64,000 nucleotides of DNA from Cytobacillus oceanisediminis (GCF_007830235.1 NZ_VLKI01000009.1:51230-115229), one strand, 5' to 3'; positions 42,219 to 50,825 are shown, counted from the first letter of the stretch. Program-made: numbers and translations. Notes: generated by a model from the letters alone, not told the origin.

Positions 42219-42743
42219 ATGAAAAAAGCCATTTTTCTTGACCGGGATGGTGTTTTAAATGAGGTTTTGTCTGACAGAGTCAAATTTGTCAACATGCCGG
42301 AACAGCTATTTTTGCTCGAAGGCGCAGCCGAAGCAGTTGCCGATTTGACAAAAGCAGGTTATGAGATCTTTGTCGTGACCAATCAGGGCGGCGTCGGATT
42401 GGGGTTTTTAAAAGAAAGAGAATTAAAGAGAATCCATGAAAGGCTGCAGGTGCTTGTTGCAGAAAAAGGCGGCCATATTAAAGAGGTAGCTTATTGTCCG
42501 CATAAACCAAAAGCGGGATGCGAATGCCGTAAGCCAAATGCAGGCATGCTGCTGGATCTTGCAGAAAGGTATAATCTCGATCTTGCTAATAGCATTATGG
42601 TTGGCGACCACGAGCGTGATATTGAAGCAGGTAAGAAGGCAGGCTGTAAAACAGTTTTTATTGGATCAGACCCGACAAAAGCAGATATTCGGGCACCTTC
42701 GCTGTTTGAGGCAGTAGGAGATATTCTGGAGTTGCTTAAATAA
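42219..42743 (+). CDS. HAD-IIIA phosphatase, GmhB-like (histidinol/heptose bisphosphate type)
   Basis: 174 residues. Motif I FLDRDGVLNE with both Asp, motif II VVTNQGGVG, the zinc loop CPHKPKAGCECRKP (four Cys/His) and motif IV VGDHERDIEAGKKAG. This combination is typical of D-glycero-D-manno-heptose-1,7-bisphosphate 7-phosphatases, but in Bacillus the substrate is probably another small phosphate ester. SD AAAGAGGG. It stands alone between terminators. Confidence 0.85.
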   Translation: MKKAIFLDRDGVLNEVLSDRVKFVNMPEQLFLLEGAAEAVADLTKAGYEIFVVTNQGGVGLGFLKERELKRIHERLQVLVAEKGGHIKEVAYCPHKPKAGCECRKPNAGMLLDLAERYNLDLANSIMVGDHERDIEAGKKAGCKTVFIGSDPTKADIRAPSLFEAVGDILELLK

Positions 42744-42750
42744 GAGAGTA

Positions 42751-42786
42751 AAAGCCGCTTCCCAGATTGCTGGAAGCGGCTTTTTA
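42751..42786. terminator. Bidirectional terminator
   Basis: AAAGCCGCTTCC / GGAAGCGGCTTTTT between the HAD phosphatase and the second SASP gene. Confidence 0.85.
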
Positions 42787-42809
42787 TTTTACGATAATTG
42801 CCTAATAAA

Positions 42810-43010
42810 CTAGCGTGCTCCGCCAAGCTGCTGCTCCGCCATTTGCACAAGGCGTTTAGTGATTTCTCCGCCTACAGAACCATTTGCTCTTGAAGATGTT
42901 TCCGGGCCAAGGTTCACACCGAATTCTGTTGCGATTTCATACTTCATTTGATCAATTGCCTGACTGACTCCTGATACTAAAAGCTGATTAGAATTGTTGC
43001 TTCTTGCCAT
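42810..43010 (-). CDS. Small acid-soluble spore protein, alpha/beta type (second copy)
   Basis: 66 residues from ATG 43010, with AAAGGAGATG upstream; the frame runs on to 43055 without support. [23 protein letters not shown] cleavage site EFGVNLGPE, then [20 protein letters not shown]. It is almost identical in the core to the copy at 30918 but has no tRNA-like sequence upstream. A GAATA motif upstream is only a weak sigma-G candidate. Confidence 0.93.
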   Translation of the reverse strand: MARSNNSNQLLVSGVSQAIDQMKYEIATEFGVNLGPETSSRANGSVGGEITKRLVQMAEQQLGGAR

Positions 43011-43167
43011 GTAAATCATCTCCTTTGGTGTAGTTTTCTTGATTGTTACAATCATAGCTTTAGAAGGGAAATTAAAATTTATTCATAGTTATTTCTGGTA
43101 ATTTAAGGGATTTTTATTGTTGGCAAATTTGTTATACTTTTCATAGAAGCAAAAAGGGGGATGGGAA

Positions 43168-44079
43168 ATGAAGAGAAGGGTTGTGCTTGCGGGAGGAAGT
43201 GGTTTTCTAGGCCAGGCGCTTGCCGATCATTTAAAAAGAAGAGGCTATACTGCAGTGATCTTGACAAGAGGCAGTTCGGCTGATAAAAACGGGATTACAT
43301 ATGTACATTGGGACGGCAGAACGCTAGAGGATTCTTGGGTTCGTGAAATTGACGGCAGTTATGCCATCGTCAATTTTACAGGGAAAAGTGTTAATTGCCT
43401 GTATACAAAAAAGAATCGGGAAGAGATTATTGCTTCAAGGATGGATTCAATCAGCATTTTGATGGAAGCTGTTAGGAAAAGTTCATCACCGCCGCAGGCT
43501 TTTGTTCAGGCAGGTTCTCTTGCGATTTTTGGAGACACCGCCGATGTATGTGATGAGGATGCAGCTCATGGCGATGGATTTTCAGTTTCCGTCTGCCAGC
43601 AATGGGAAGAAGCCTTTTTTAGTGAGACATTGCCGAAAACAAGGCAAGTCATGCTGCGAATCGGATTTGCGCTCGGGAAAGACGGCGGGGCACTCGGTCC
43701 TCTGCAAATGCTGGCCCGTTATGGACTGGGCGGTACCATAGGGTCCGGCCGCCAATATATCAGCTGGCTTCATATGGACGACCTGAATGCTATGTTTATG
43801 GAGTCCATAGAAAATGAGAACTATGAAGGCATCTATAATGCTACTGGAACGGAACCTGTTACCAATAAACAATTCATGGGGGTTTTACGAAAGGTTATGA
43901 ACAAAGGCTGGGCTCCGCCTGCACCCACAGCATTGGTAAAACTGGGGGCATATACGATCATGAAGGCTGACCCGAGCCTGGCGCTGACGGGCCGGAACTG
44001 CATTCCGAAGAAACTGCTCGATCAAGGATTTAAATTTAAGTATACAAATCTGGAAGCAGCATTGCGAGATCTTATTTAA
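43168..44079 (+). CDS. yfhF: TIGR01777-family NAD(P)-dependent epimerase-like protein (YfhF-like)
   Basis: 303 residues. N-terminal Rossmann motif VVLAGGSGFLGQALADHLKR, then YVHWDGRTLEDSW, IVNFTGKSVNCLYTKKNREE, and VMLRIGFALGKDGGALGPL. The C-terminal 50 residues are the DUF1731 domain (LTGRNCIPKKLLDQGFKFKY, then TNLEAAL). Activity is not established for this family; nucleotide-sugar or related epimerase chemistry is inferred. SD AAAAGGGGGATGGG. Confidence 0.85.
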   Translation: MKRRVVLAGGSGFLGQALADHLKRRGYTAVILTRGSSADKNGITYVHWDGRTLEDSWVREIDGSYAIVNFTGKSVNCLYTKKNREEIIASRMDSISILMEAVRKSSSPPQAFVQAGSLAIFGDTADVCDEDAAHGDGFSVSVCQQWEEAFFSETLPKTRQVMLRIGFALGKDGGALGPLQMLARYGLGGTIGSGRQYISWLHMDDLNAMFMESIENENYEGIYNATGTEPVTNKQFMGVLRKVMNKGWAPPAPTALVKLGAYTIMKADPSLALTGRNCIPKKLLDQGFKFKYTNLEAALRDLI

Positions 44080-44083
44080 GAGG

Positions 44084-44118
44084 AAAACAGACGTGCTTTG
44101 GCAGCACGTCTGTTTTTC
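44084..44118. terminator. Bidirectional terminator
   Basis: AAAACAGACGTGCT / AGCACGTCTGTTTTT after the YfhF gene. Confidence 0.85.
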
Positions 44119-44230
44119 GGAAAAATCTATCATACAGATAAGAATGCTGATAAAAATATTTATAAACAGCATCCCCATGAGGAAATGCAGTTGAATGGTA
44201 TCAATACATAAAAATGATAGCCGTTCACCT

Positions 44231-44314
44231 GCACTTCCCCACGCTGGTATTATCCAGATCGGGTCATAAGGGTCAGAACGGATTGTTCTTCTCAGCCAGA
44301 AGCTCCCTTAATGC
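44231..44314 (-). ncRNA. TPP riboswitch aptamer with no downstream gene on its strand
   Basis: On the minus strand the aptamer landmarks occur in order: GGGAGC, GGCTGAGAAG (the CUGAGA element), GACCCTTATGACCCGATCTG, GGATAATACCAGCG and GGGGAAG. P1 can be formed by GCATT (44314-44310) and AAGTGC (44236-44231). These are the core thiamine pyrophosphate contacts. Downstream lies AGGTGAACGGCTATCATTTTT, only one arm of a terminator, then the convergent yfhF gene. No thiamine gene is present, so it is an orphan or relic. Confidence 0.85.
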
Positions 44315-44543
44315 AAACTAATATGAAGTTTTTATTTGATCCATCTTAATACGTGAAAAATAAATTGTAAATGGATAATTTATATTTCTTTGATTTAAGA
44401 AGTCCCTTAAATTGAAATACAAGTGCCAAAGCATACAAGCTAAAGAAAAATATTTGCATTGTCCATGTAATGTTCTAATCTATTCCATCTTCTCATAAAA
44501 GTGTAATAGGACAATTTTACACCGAGAATAGGGGGCAAATTAG

Positions 44544-45410
44544 ATGATATACCGAATGCTTGCTTTAAATATTGACGGAACACTTCTTCAATCAAATGGA
44601 AGACTTCATAAATCCACTAAAGAAGCGATTGAATATGTACAGCAAAAAGGAATTTACGTAACGCTTGTAACCTCAAGGAGCTTTCCTTCTGCAAAGAAAG
44701 TGGCAAAAGCGCTGAAAATTAATTCTTTGCTGGTCACACATAGGGGGGCTTATATTGCTGCTTCCCAGGAAAAGCCGATTTTTGTAAAACACATACAGGA
44801 AGATGAAACGTTTGAAATCGTGCGCCTGCTTGAAGGCTTCACATGCCAAATCAGGCTGGTGCACGAAAAATATTCCCTGGCAAACAAAACAAAACTAAAT
44901 ACCAATATGCTTGCCAAAACAGTATTTACTACAGGTGATCCCATCTTTTACTCCCAGCAATTTGTAGATTCATTGAGTGATACCATTTTGGATGAACCTG
45001 TCACACCTCCAAAAATTGAAGTCTACTTTGAAGATAAAGAGGACCTTCAAGATGCTCAGGCTGCCATTAAAGGCATGTTTGAAAAGACCGATACCATTAA
45101 ACTGAATGACCTGCGCATGGATATCGTTCCGGCAGGAGTATCCAAGCTGAACGGATTGCTCTATTTGGGTGAACATCTGGGAATCTCAAGAAACCAAATG
45201 GTCGTTATCGGCGACTCTATAGATGACCTGGAAATGATCGAAGCAGCCGGTCTCGGTGTGGCAATGGGCAATGCCCCGGCGGAAGTGAAAAAAGCTGCCG
45301 ACTGGCTAACCCGATCCAATAACCAGAATGGAGTCAGCTACATGGTCAAAGAACACTTTCGCAAGCAGCATCCAATTGAATTCCTGAGGAAAATGAATCT
45401 ATTAAAATAA
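44544..45410 (+). CDS. yhaX: HAD-superfamily Cof-type protein YhaX
   Basis: 288 residues with the Cof/YidA layout: motif I LALNIDGTLLQS, motif II VTLVTSRSFPSAKKV, cap domain (about 80-190), Lys in VPAGVSKLNGL and motif IV VVIGDSIDDLEMIEAAGLGV. The first, nucleophilic Asp of motif I (normally DxDGT) is Asn here (NIDGT), which should abolish standard phosphatase activity. From memory B. subtilis YhaX carries the same change. It precedes hemZ as in B. subtilis. SD AGGGGGC. Confidence 0.8.
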   Translation: MIYRMLALNIDGTLLQSNGRLHKSTKEAIEYVQQKGIYVTLVTSRSFPSAKKVAKALKINSLLVTHRGAYIAASQEKPIFVKHIQEDETFEIVRLLEGFTCQIRLVHEKYSLANKTKLNTNMLAKTVFTTGDPIFYSQQFVDSLSDTILDEPVTPPKIEVYFEDKEDLQDAQAAIKGMFEKTDTIKLNDLRMDIVPAGVSKLNGLLYLGEHLGISRNQMVVIGDSIDDLEMIEAAGLGVAMGNAPAEVKKAADWLTRSNNQNGVSYMVKEHFRKQHPIEFLRKMNLLK

Positions 45411-45464
45411 AGCGAACAAAAGAGAGTGCGATTATGAGAATCGGCTCTTTTTTGATGTGAAAAC

Positions 45465-45675
45465 CAATGCATAAAGTTGGGAAATTGACACAAGTATGAG
45501 CGATAAGGACGTAAAATGCAGTCTGACACGATGCATAAAAGTGGGGAGACGACGCAAAAGGGGGAGAACAGCGCAAAGAGTCGTGAAAATGACGTAATAA
45601 AGTGCCAGGAGGACGCAAGCCCATTCAGGCACGACGCATAAAAGTAGCAGAACGGCGCAAAAGCAGGATTCCGGC
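45465..45675. repeat. Degenerate tandem repeat, about 20-22 bp units
   Basis: Around ten imperfect units of a pattern like ACGACGCATAAAAGTAGCAG: examples are ACGATGCATAAAAGTGGGG, GACGACGCAAAAGGGGG, ACAGCGCAAAGAGTCG, AATGACGTAATAAAGTGC, GAGGACGCAAGCCC and ACGACGCATAAAAGTAGC. It lies in the yhaX-hemZ gap. No coding potential is supported. Confidence 0.55.
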
Positions 45676-45883
45676 TTAATATATAACAATGCCACCATAT
45701 ACCCTTCTAAGCAGTTTTCCAATCTAATCTTTTCCCCTGTATTGACCTCCTTTACCCGTTTCTGTACACTTAAAGAAGTTTGTCAGCAACATTGAAACTC
45801 TTTATATAACAGACTTTTCAGCTGCCGTTAGCGAACAGAATGATGGCAGTTTTCATTATATTCTTTATAAAAAGGTGATCGCT

Positions 45884-47401
45884 TTGAAAATTTCGATATT
45901 AGGTATACAGGATGAACGGTTTCATCGGCCGCTGCGATTGATTGGGAATCTTTTTTTCGAGGAGTGCGAAGTGGTATTAGGAGAAGCTCCAGAAGCTGAT
46001 TTAAAAATTGGTTTTCAACTGGAACAAGGTACCAGCATTAAAGCAAAAGCAGAACTGACTGACAAAGAAGGCCAAAAAAGGTCGGCTGTTTTTGAAAAAG
46101 AATTCGTGCCTGCTGAAACCGAGAAGGAGAGATTTAAACAAATTAAAAATGCGGTTTCTCATGTGTATTTGACTGTTTTGCAGGACTGGACAGGCATTAC
46201 GCAAAAGTGGGGGATTTTAACGGGAGTTCGTCCTACGAAGCTTCTCCATCGCGCAATGCAGAACCAGACACCGCAGCAGGAAGCCCATCAGCAGCTGAAG
46301 GAAGAGTATTTGATTACGGATGAAAAAATACAGCTAATGCAGAGTATCGTGGATAGACAGCTGGCTGTTGTTCCGGATTTATATAAGCTGCAAAATGAGG
46401 TCAGCATTTATATCGGAATTCCTTTCTGTCCGACAAAGTGTGCTTACTGCACGTTTCCGGCGTATGCAATCAACGGCAGACAGGGATCTGTGAACTCCTT
46501 CCTAGGCGGTCTGCATTATGAGATGCGCAAAATTGGCGAGTGGTTGAAAGAAAATAATGTTAAAATTACGGCAGTTTATTACGGCGGCGGGACTCCAACA
46601 AGCATTACCGCGGAAGAAATGGATATGCTTTATGAGGAAATGTACACGTCTTTCCCTGATGTAAAGAACATCCGCGAGGTAACAGTGGAAGCCGGCCGTC
46701 CCGATACAATTTCACCTGAAAAACTGGAAGTGCTGAAGAAATGGAATATTGACCGCATTAGCATCAATCCGCAGTCGTATATCCAGGAAACGCTGAAGGC
46801 GATTGGCCGTCATCATACAGTGGAAGAAACAGTTGATAAATTTCACCTTGCCCGCAATATGGGGATGAACAATATTAACATGGATTTAATTATCGGTCTT
46901 CCTGGGGAAGGTGTATCCGAGTTTTCCCATACTCTGAATGAAACGGAGAAACTGATGCCGGAATCTTTAACTGTCCATACATTATCTTTTAAACGTGCAT
47001 CGGAAATGACGAAAAATAAGCAAAAATATAAGGTTGCCGATCGGGATGAAATCGAAAGAATGATGGAAATGGCGGAAAATTGGACGAAAGAACATAACTA
47101 TGAACCCTATTACTTGTACCGCCAGAAAAATATTCTCGGCAATCTTGAAAATGTCGGTTATGCACTTCCGAACCAGGAGAGCATCTATAATATTATGATC
47201 ATGGAAGAACAGCAAACAATCATTGGTCTTGGATGTGGAGCCTCAAGCAAATTCATTGATCCTCAAACAGGAAAAATAACTCATTTTGCCAATCCGAAAG
47301 ACCCCAAGTCATATAATGACAGCTTCGGGCATTACGCGGACGAGAAATTAAAAATTTTAAACGAACTATTTAATAAAAAACAAGAATCCCTGGCTGAATA
47401 G
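45884..47401 (+). CDS. hemZ: Coproporphyrinogen III dehydrogenase-like radical SAM protein HemZ
   Basis: 505 residues from TTG 45884 with AAAGGTGATC upstream; GTG 45875 would overlap the SD. N-terminal domain (1-165), then the radical SAM barrel: IPFCPTKCAYCTFPAYAI with the CxxxCxxC cluster site, VYYGGGTPTSIT, TVEAGRPDTIS, RISINPQSY, MDLIIGLPGE. The C-terminal region (YNIMIMEEQQTIIGLGCGAS) is HemN-like. It is taken as an oxygen-independent coproporphyrinogen oxidase homologue of heme synthesis. The order yhaX-hemZ matches B. subtilis. Confidence 0.9.
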   Translation: MKISILGIQDERFHRPLRLIGNLFFEECEVVLGEAPEADLKIGFQLEQGTSIKAKAELTDKEGQKRSAVFEKEFVPAETEKERFKQIKNAVSHVYLTVLQDWTGITQKWGILTGVRPTKLLHRAMQNQTPQQEAHQQLKEEYLITDEKIQLMQSIVDRQLAVVPDLYKLQNEVSIYIGIPFCPTKCAYCTFPAYAINGRQGSVNSFLGGLHYEMRKIGEWLKENNVKITAVYYGGGTPTSITAEEMDMLYEEMYTSFPDVKNIREVTVEAGRPDTISPEKLEVLKKWNIDRISINPQSYIQETLKAIGRHHTVEETVDKFHLARNMGMNNINMDLIIGLPGEGVSEFSHTLNETEKLMPESLTVHTLSFKRASEMTKNKQKYKVADRDEIERMMEMAENWTKEHNYEPYYLYRQKNILGNLENVGYALPNQESIYNIMIMEEQQTIIGLGCGASSKFIDPQTGKITHFANPKDPKSYNDSFGHYADEKLKILNELFNKKQESLAE

Positions 47402-47417
47402 GCAAGGGATTTTTTTG
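47384..47417 (+). terminator. Terminator after hemZ
   Basis: AATCCCT / AGGGATT stem, overlapping the stop codon region, followed by seven T. Confidence 0.7.
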
Positions 47418-47512
47418 TGTGCCGTTTTTAGAAAGTTTAGATAAAAATTAAAGGATTTTCTCTCAAATAAATAGAATGAAATAGGTATAACCGATCATAA
47501 GCTTCTATAAAA

Positions 47513-47526
47513 TGAAAGCGTTTTCA
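47513..47526. promoter_or_regulatory. Catabolite-responsive element (cre)
   Basis: TGAAAGCGTTTTCA with AA on either side fits the CcpA consensus WTGNAANCGNWNNCAW at every position. It lies between the promoter and the SD of the acyl-CoA ligase gene, positioned to block transcription. Confidence 0.8.
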
Positions 47527-47543
47527 AAAAAGGAGGAATAGCA

Positions 47544-49169
47544 ATGATGATGCAAACACCTTTGACTATGACGCAGATGATTAAGAGGGCAGTACAGTAT
47601 TTTCCAAAGAAAATGGTCGTATCCAGGACGTCCAGCGGAATTCAAAGATTTACATATAAAGAGATTGCAGAACGAACCCGCAAGCTCGCAGAAAGTCTGC
47701 AAAAGCTAGGGGTTGATAGAGGGGATAAGGTTGGAACGCTGGCCTGGAACCATCATCGCCATCTTGAGGCCTATTTTGCGATCCCATGCAGCGGGGCCGT
47801 TCTCCATACGATTAATATCCGCCTGTCGCCTCAGCATATTTCCTATATCATTAATCATGCTGAAGATAAGGTACTGCTCATCGATCCGGACATTGTTCCT
47901 CTAATCGAAAAGGTAAAGGATGAGTTAAAGACTGTCAAGGCATTTATTATTATGACCGACGACAAAGAATTGCCGGAGACATCGCTCTCGCCTGTTTACC
48001 ATTATGAAAAATTGGTTGAAGAAGCAAGCGGAGAATATGAATATCCTGATGATTTGGATGAAAATTCAGCTGCAGGGATGTGCTATACCTCTGCTACAAC
48101 CGGCAATCCAAAGGGGGTCGTATATTCACATCGAGGGATTGTCCTCCACAGCATGGCACTGGGAATGGCCGATAGCGCAGCTGTTAGCGAGAAGGATATA
48201 GCACTTCCGGTTGTGCCAATGTTCCATGTAAATGCATGGGGGCTGCCATTTGCTGCTGTTTGGTTCGGCACAACACTTGTACTGCCTGGACCTTATTTTA
48301 CACCCAAGCTGCTAGCTGAGCTCATACAGTCAGAAAAAGTAACCATTACAGCCGGGGTGCCGACAATCTGGCTTGGCCTTTTAAAAGAATTGGATGAAAA
48401 CGAGTATGATATGAGTTCGCTCCGTTCGGTGCTTTGCGGCGGATCTGCAGCTCCGAAAGGTATGATTAAAGCGTTTGAGCAAAAGCATAAAATTCCTTTC
48501 GTGCATGCCTATGGAATGACTGAAACAAGTCCGCTTGTTGTGATTTCGACTCTAAAAAGCTATCAGGAGGAGCTTTCTCCGGAGGAACAGCTTGATATTA
48601 AAGCCAAGCAAGGCATCCTTGTTCCAGGTCTGGAGATGATGGTTGTCGGCAAGGATGGGGAAGCCGCTTGGGATGGAAAGGAAATGGGCGAGCTTGCGAT
48701 AAGAGGCCCTTGGATTGCATCCGAATATTACAAGGATGAACGGACAAATGAAGCGTTCCGCAATGGCTGGCTGTATACAGGTGATGTCGTGACAATAGAT
48801 GGAGAAGGGTTTATGAAAATTGTTGACAGAACGAAGGACTTGATCAAGAGTGGAGGAGAATGGATATCCTCTGTAGATATAGAGAATACCTTAATGGCAC
48901 ACGAAGCTGTATTCGAAGCAGCAGTAGTTGCTGTGCCTCATGAGCAATGGCAAGAGCGGCCGGTAGCATGTGTTGTCTTAAAAGAACCTTTTAGAGGCAA
49001 GACAACGAAAGAGGAATTATATGATTTCCTTAAACCGCAATTTGCGAAGTGGTGGCTTCCGGATGATATTATGTTCCTTGAGGAGATCCCAAAGACTTCT
49101 GTTGGAAAATTTCTAAAGATGGCATTAAGAAATCAAGTTCAAAAAGAATATACAGGAAATACACAGTAA
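47544..49169 (+). CDS. Long-chain acyl-CoA synthetase (AMP-binding family)
   Basis: 541 residues. It activates fatty acids to acyl-CoA with ATP. Motifs: AMP-binding P-loop MCYTSATTGNPKGVVYSHRG (about 180), GVPTIWLGLL, adenylate contact HAYGMTETSPL, WLYTGDVVTID, hinge DRTKDLIKSGGEWIS and catalytic Lys near PKTSVGKFLK at the C-terminus. The P-loop has Ala where Ser/Gly is usual (TSATTG), seen also in other medium/long-chain ligases. GGAGGA precedes ATG 47544, and a perfect cre site sits upstream, so glucose repression through CcpA is likely. The enoyl-CoA hydratase downstream suggests beta-oxidation. Confidence 0.9.
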   Translation: MMMQTPLTMTQMIKRAVQYFPKKMVVSRTSSGIQRFTYKEIAERTRKLAESLQKLGVDRGDKVGTLAWNHHRHLEAYFAIPCSGAVLHTINIRLSPQHISYIINHAEDKVLLIDPDIVPLIEKVKDELKTVKAFIIMTDDKELPETSLSPVYHYEKLVEEASGEYEYPDDLDENSAAGMCYTSATTGNPKGVVYSHRGIVLHSMALGMADSAAVSEKDIALPVVPMFHVNAWGLPFAAVWFGTTLVLPGPYFTPKLLAELIQSEKVTITAGVPTIWLGLLKELDENEYDMSSLRSVLCGGSAAPKGMIKAFEQKHKIPFVHAYGMTETSPLVVISTLKSYQEELSPEEQLDIKAKQGILVPGLEMMVVGKDGEAAWDGKEMGELAIRGPWIASEYYKDERTNEAFRNGWLYTGDVVTIDGEGFMKIVDRTKDLIKSGGEWISSVDIENTLMAHEAVFEAAVVAVPHEQWQERPVACVVLKEPFRGKTTKEELYDFLKPQFAKWWLPDDIMFLEEIPKTSVGKFLKMALRNQVQKEYTGNTQ

Positions 49170-49178
49170 TACATTAAT

Positions 49179-49213
49179 AAAGGGCAGCATCCTTATTTTA
49201 GGTGCTGCCCTTT
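49179..49213 (+). terminator. Terminator after the acyl-CoA ligase gene
   Basis: AAAGGGCAGCA / TGCTGCCCTTT stem. Confidence 0.75.
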
Positions 49214-49319
49214 AACTATGAAAATAAATGAAAAAATTTAAAATTTTTAGACATAATGCTTTTTAAATATAATAATACTCTTTATAATAAAAGAAGCGAA
49301 GAAAAGGAGGGGAAGGATT

Positions 49320-50111
49320 TTGGCAATAGATTTTGTAACTGATACTGTCAATCTGCAAATCGATGGGCGTGTTGCAACCGTTGAGATGAACAGGCCGGAA
49401 TCATTAAATGCATTAAATTTTGAAATGCTTAAAGGTTTATTGGCGGTAATGAAGGAAGTAAGCCATTTGAATGAGGTCGACATCGTTGTCTTAAAAGGCA
49501 ACGGCCGTGCATTTTCCTCAGGAGGAGATATTAAAACAATGCTTTTGGAAGCAAATGAAAGCGATTTCTCTTCGGTTATGGATTGCATTAATGAGCTGGT
49601 TGTAACCCTTTACAGCATGCCGAAGCTGACAATCAGTGCAGTTACAGGGGCAGCTGCCGGCCTTGGCTTCAGCCTTGCATTAGCAACAGATTATATTTTG
49701 GCAGAGAAATCAAGCAAACTGGCAATGAATTTTATTGGAATAGGATTAATCCCGGATGGAGGCTCTCATTTCTTCCTCCAGCAGCGTATTGGCGAGGATA
49801 AAGCCAAGCAATTAATCTGGGAAGGAAAAGTACTTTCTGCGGACGAAGCGATGCAAATAGGTCTTATTCATGAAGTGGCTGAAGACGAATTAAGCACCGC
49901 TGTTGAATCGAAGCTAAGCAAATGGCTTAACAGCCCAACAGAAGCCATGATTAAGACGAAGAAAATCCTTGCAGATAAAAACCGTCCTCTTTTATTAAAA
50001 GTGCTGGAGCTTGAAAAACTCGGTCAGCATAAGATGAGACAAACCGAGGATCATCAGGAAGGCATCCAGGCCTTTATTGAAAAAAGGAATCCTGTCTTCA
50101 AAGGAAAATAA
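49320..50111 (+). CDS. yhaR: Enoyl-CoA hydratase/isomerase family protein YhaR
   Basis: 263 residues from TTG 49320 (AAGGAGGGGAAGG upstream). Crotonase fold with the oxyanion-hole segments GNGRAFSSGGDIK (about 60-72) and ITGAAAGLGFSLAL-type VTGAAAGLGFSLALATDY (about 102-120). The usual pair of catalytic Glu residues is not obvious: SKLAMNFIGIGLIPDGGSHF replaces the E...P-G pattern, so hydratase activity is uncertain and isomerase or hydrolase activity possible. Synteny with B. subtilis supports the name. Confidence 0.85.
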   Translation: MAIDFVTDTVNLQIDGRVATVEMNRPESLNALNFEMLKGLLAVMKEVSHLNEVDIVVLKGNGRAFSSGGDIKTMLLEANESDFSSVMDCINELVVTLYSMPKLTISAVTGAAAGLGFSLALATDYILAEKSSKLAMNFIGIGLIPDGGSHFFLQQRIGEDKAKQLIWEGKVLSADEAMQIGLIHEVAEDELSTAVESKLSKWLNSPTEAMIKTKKILADKNRPLLLKVLELEKLGQHKMRQTEDHQEGIQAFIEKRNPVFKGK

Positions 50112-50127
50112 ATAGAATTCAAAGAAA

Positions 50128-50160
50128 AAAGCAAAGAGCCTGGGCTCTTTGCTTTTTTTA
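50128..50160. terminator. Bidirectional terminator
   Basis: AAAGCAAAGAGCC / GGCTCTTTGCTTTTTTT. Confidence 0.85.
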
Positions 50161-50343
50161 TCTATGAAACAAAATAAGTTTTCCTGCTGGAGAAGTACAG
50201 CGGTGAGTTTTTTCATCCAATCCTTTTTCCTTCAGCATTTTTTCGCCGAGACCCTTTGCTTCATCATCATTAGCTGCCTGGAAGGACTCGTCCAAAATCT
50301 TTTCCCCGTCCAGTTCAAATGCAGTAAGTTTGTAAGTGTTCAT
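50158..50343 (-). CDS. YhzC-like small protein
   Basis: 61 residues from ATG 50343 (AAAGGAG 9 nt upstream). MNTYKLTAFELDGEKILDES, FQAANDDEAKGLGEKMLKEK, GLDEKTHRCTSPAGKLILFH. It is the size and position of B. subtilis YhzC near yhaR; function unknown. A mixed alpha/beta domain is likely, with one Cys. Confidence 0.7.
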   Translation of the reverse strand: MNTYKLTAFELDGEKILDESFQAANDDEAKGLGEKMLKEKGLDEKTHRCTSPAGKLILFHR

Positions 50344-50448
50344 TCTCATAAACTCCTTTATTATAAAATTCAGATATTTACTATTATTCTTGCATAATTT
50401 CTATAAATGTGCAAAAGAAATTTATTAGCACGAGTCTCGTCTCAGCAC

Positions 50449-50825
50449 AAAACCGAACTGAAGGGTCCTAATCGGAGTGGATAGTTCCTGTCCCGGGAGG
50501 AAAACCGAGCTGAAGGGCCCTAATCGGGGTGGATAGTGCCCGTCACAGGAGAAAAACCGAGCTGAAGGGCCCTAATCGGGGTGGATAGTGCCCGTCCCGG
50601 GAGGAAAACCGAGCTGAAGGACACTAATCAGAGTGAATAGTTCCCGTCACAGGAGGAAAACCGAGCTGAAGGGCCCTAATCGGAGTGAATATTCCCGTCA
50701 TAGGAGGAAAACCGAGCTGAAGGGCCCTAATCTGAATGAGTAGTTCCCAAGGAAGTAGAAAAAACGAGCTGAAGAGCCTTAAGTCAAAACGAATCGTTCC
50801 TATACGGAAGAAAAGCCTAATCCCC
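50449..50825. repeat. 52-bp tandem repeat, about seven units
   Basis: Units start at 50449, 50501, 50553, 50605, 50657, 50708 and 50761, with a partial unit at about 50808. Consensus begins AAAACCGAGCTGAAGGGCCC, continues TAATCGGGGTGGATAG and ends TGCCCGTCACAGGAGG. The two last units are degenerate. It lies in the gap between yhzC and yhaQ. Frames through it (such as one on the minus strand) are repeat artefacts. Confidence 0.85.

Noticed and set aside
43885-44178. 97-residue minus-strand frame downstream of the TPP aptamer
   Set aside because: Considered as the riboswitch target, but it runs antisense to yfhF, is Cys-rich without pattern, and has no SD; it looks like a shadow frame.
45432-45722. 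Three minus-strand frames of 63-96 residues
   Set aside because: They lie over the 21-bp degenerate repeat and encode low-complexity hydrophobic text without an SD.
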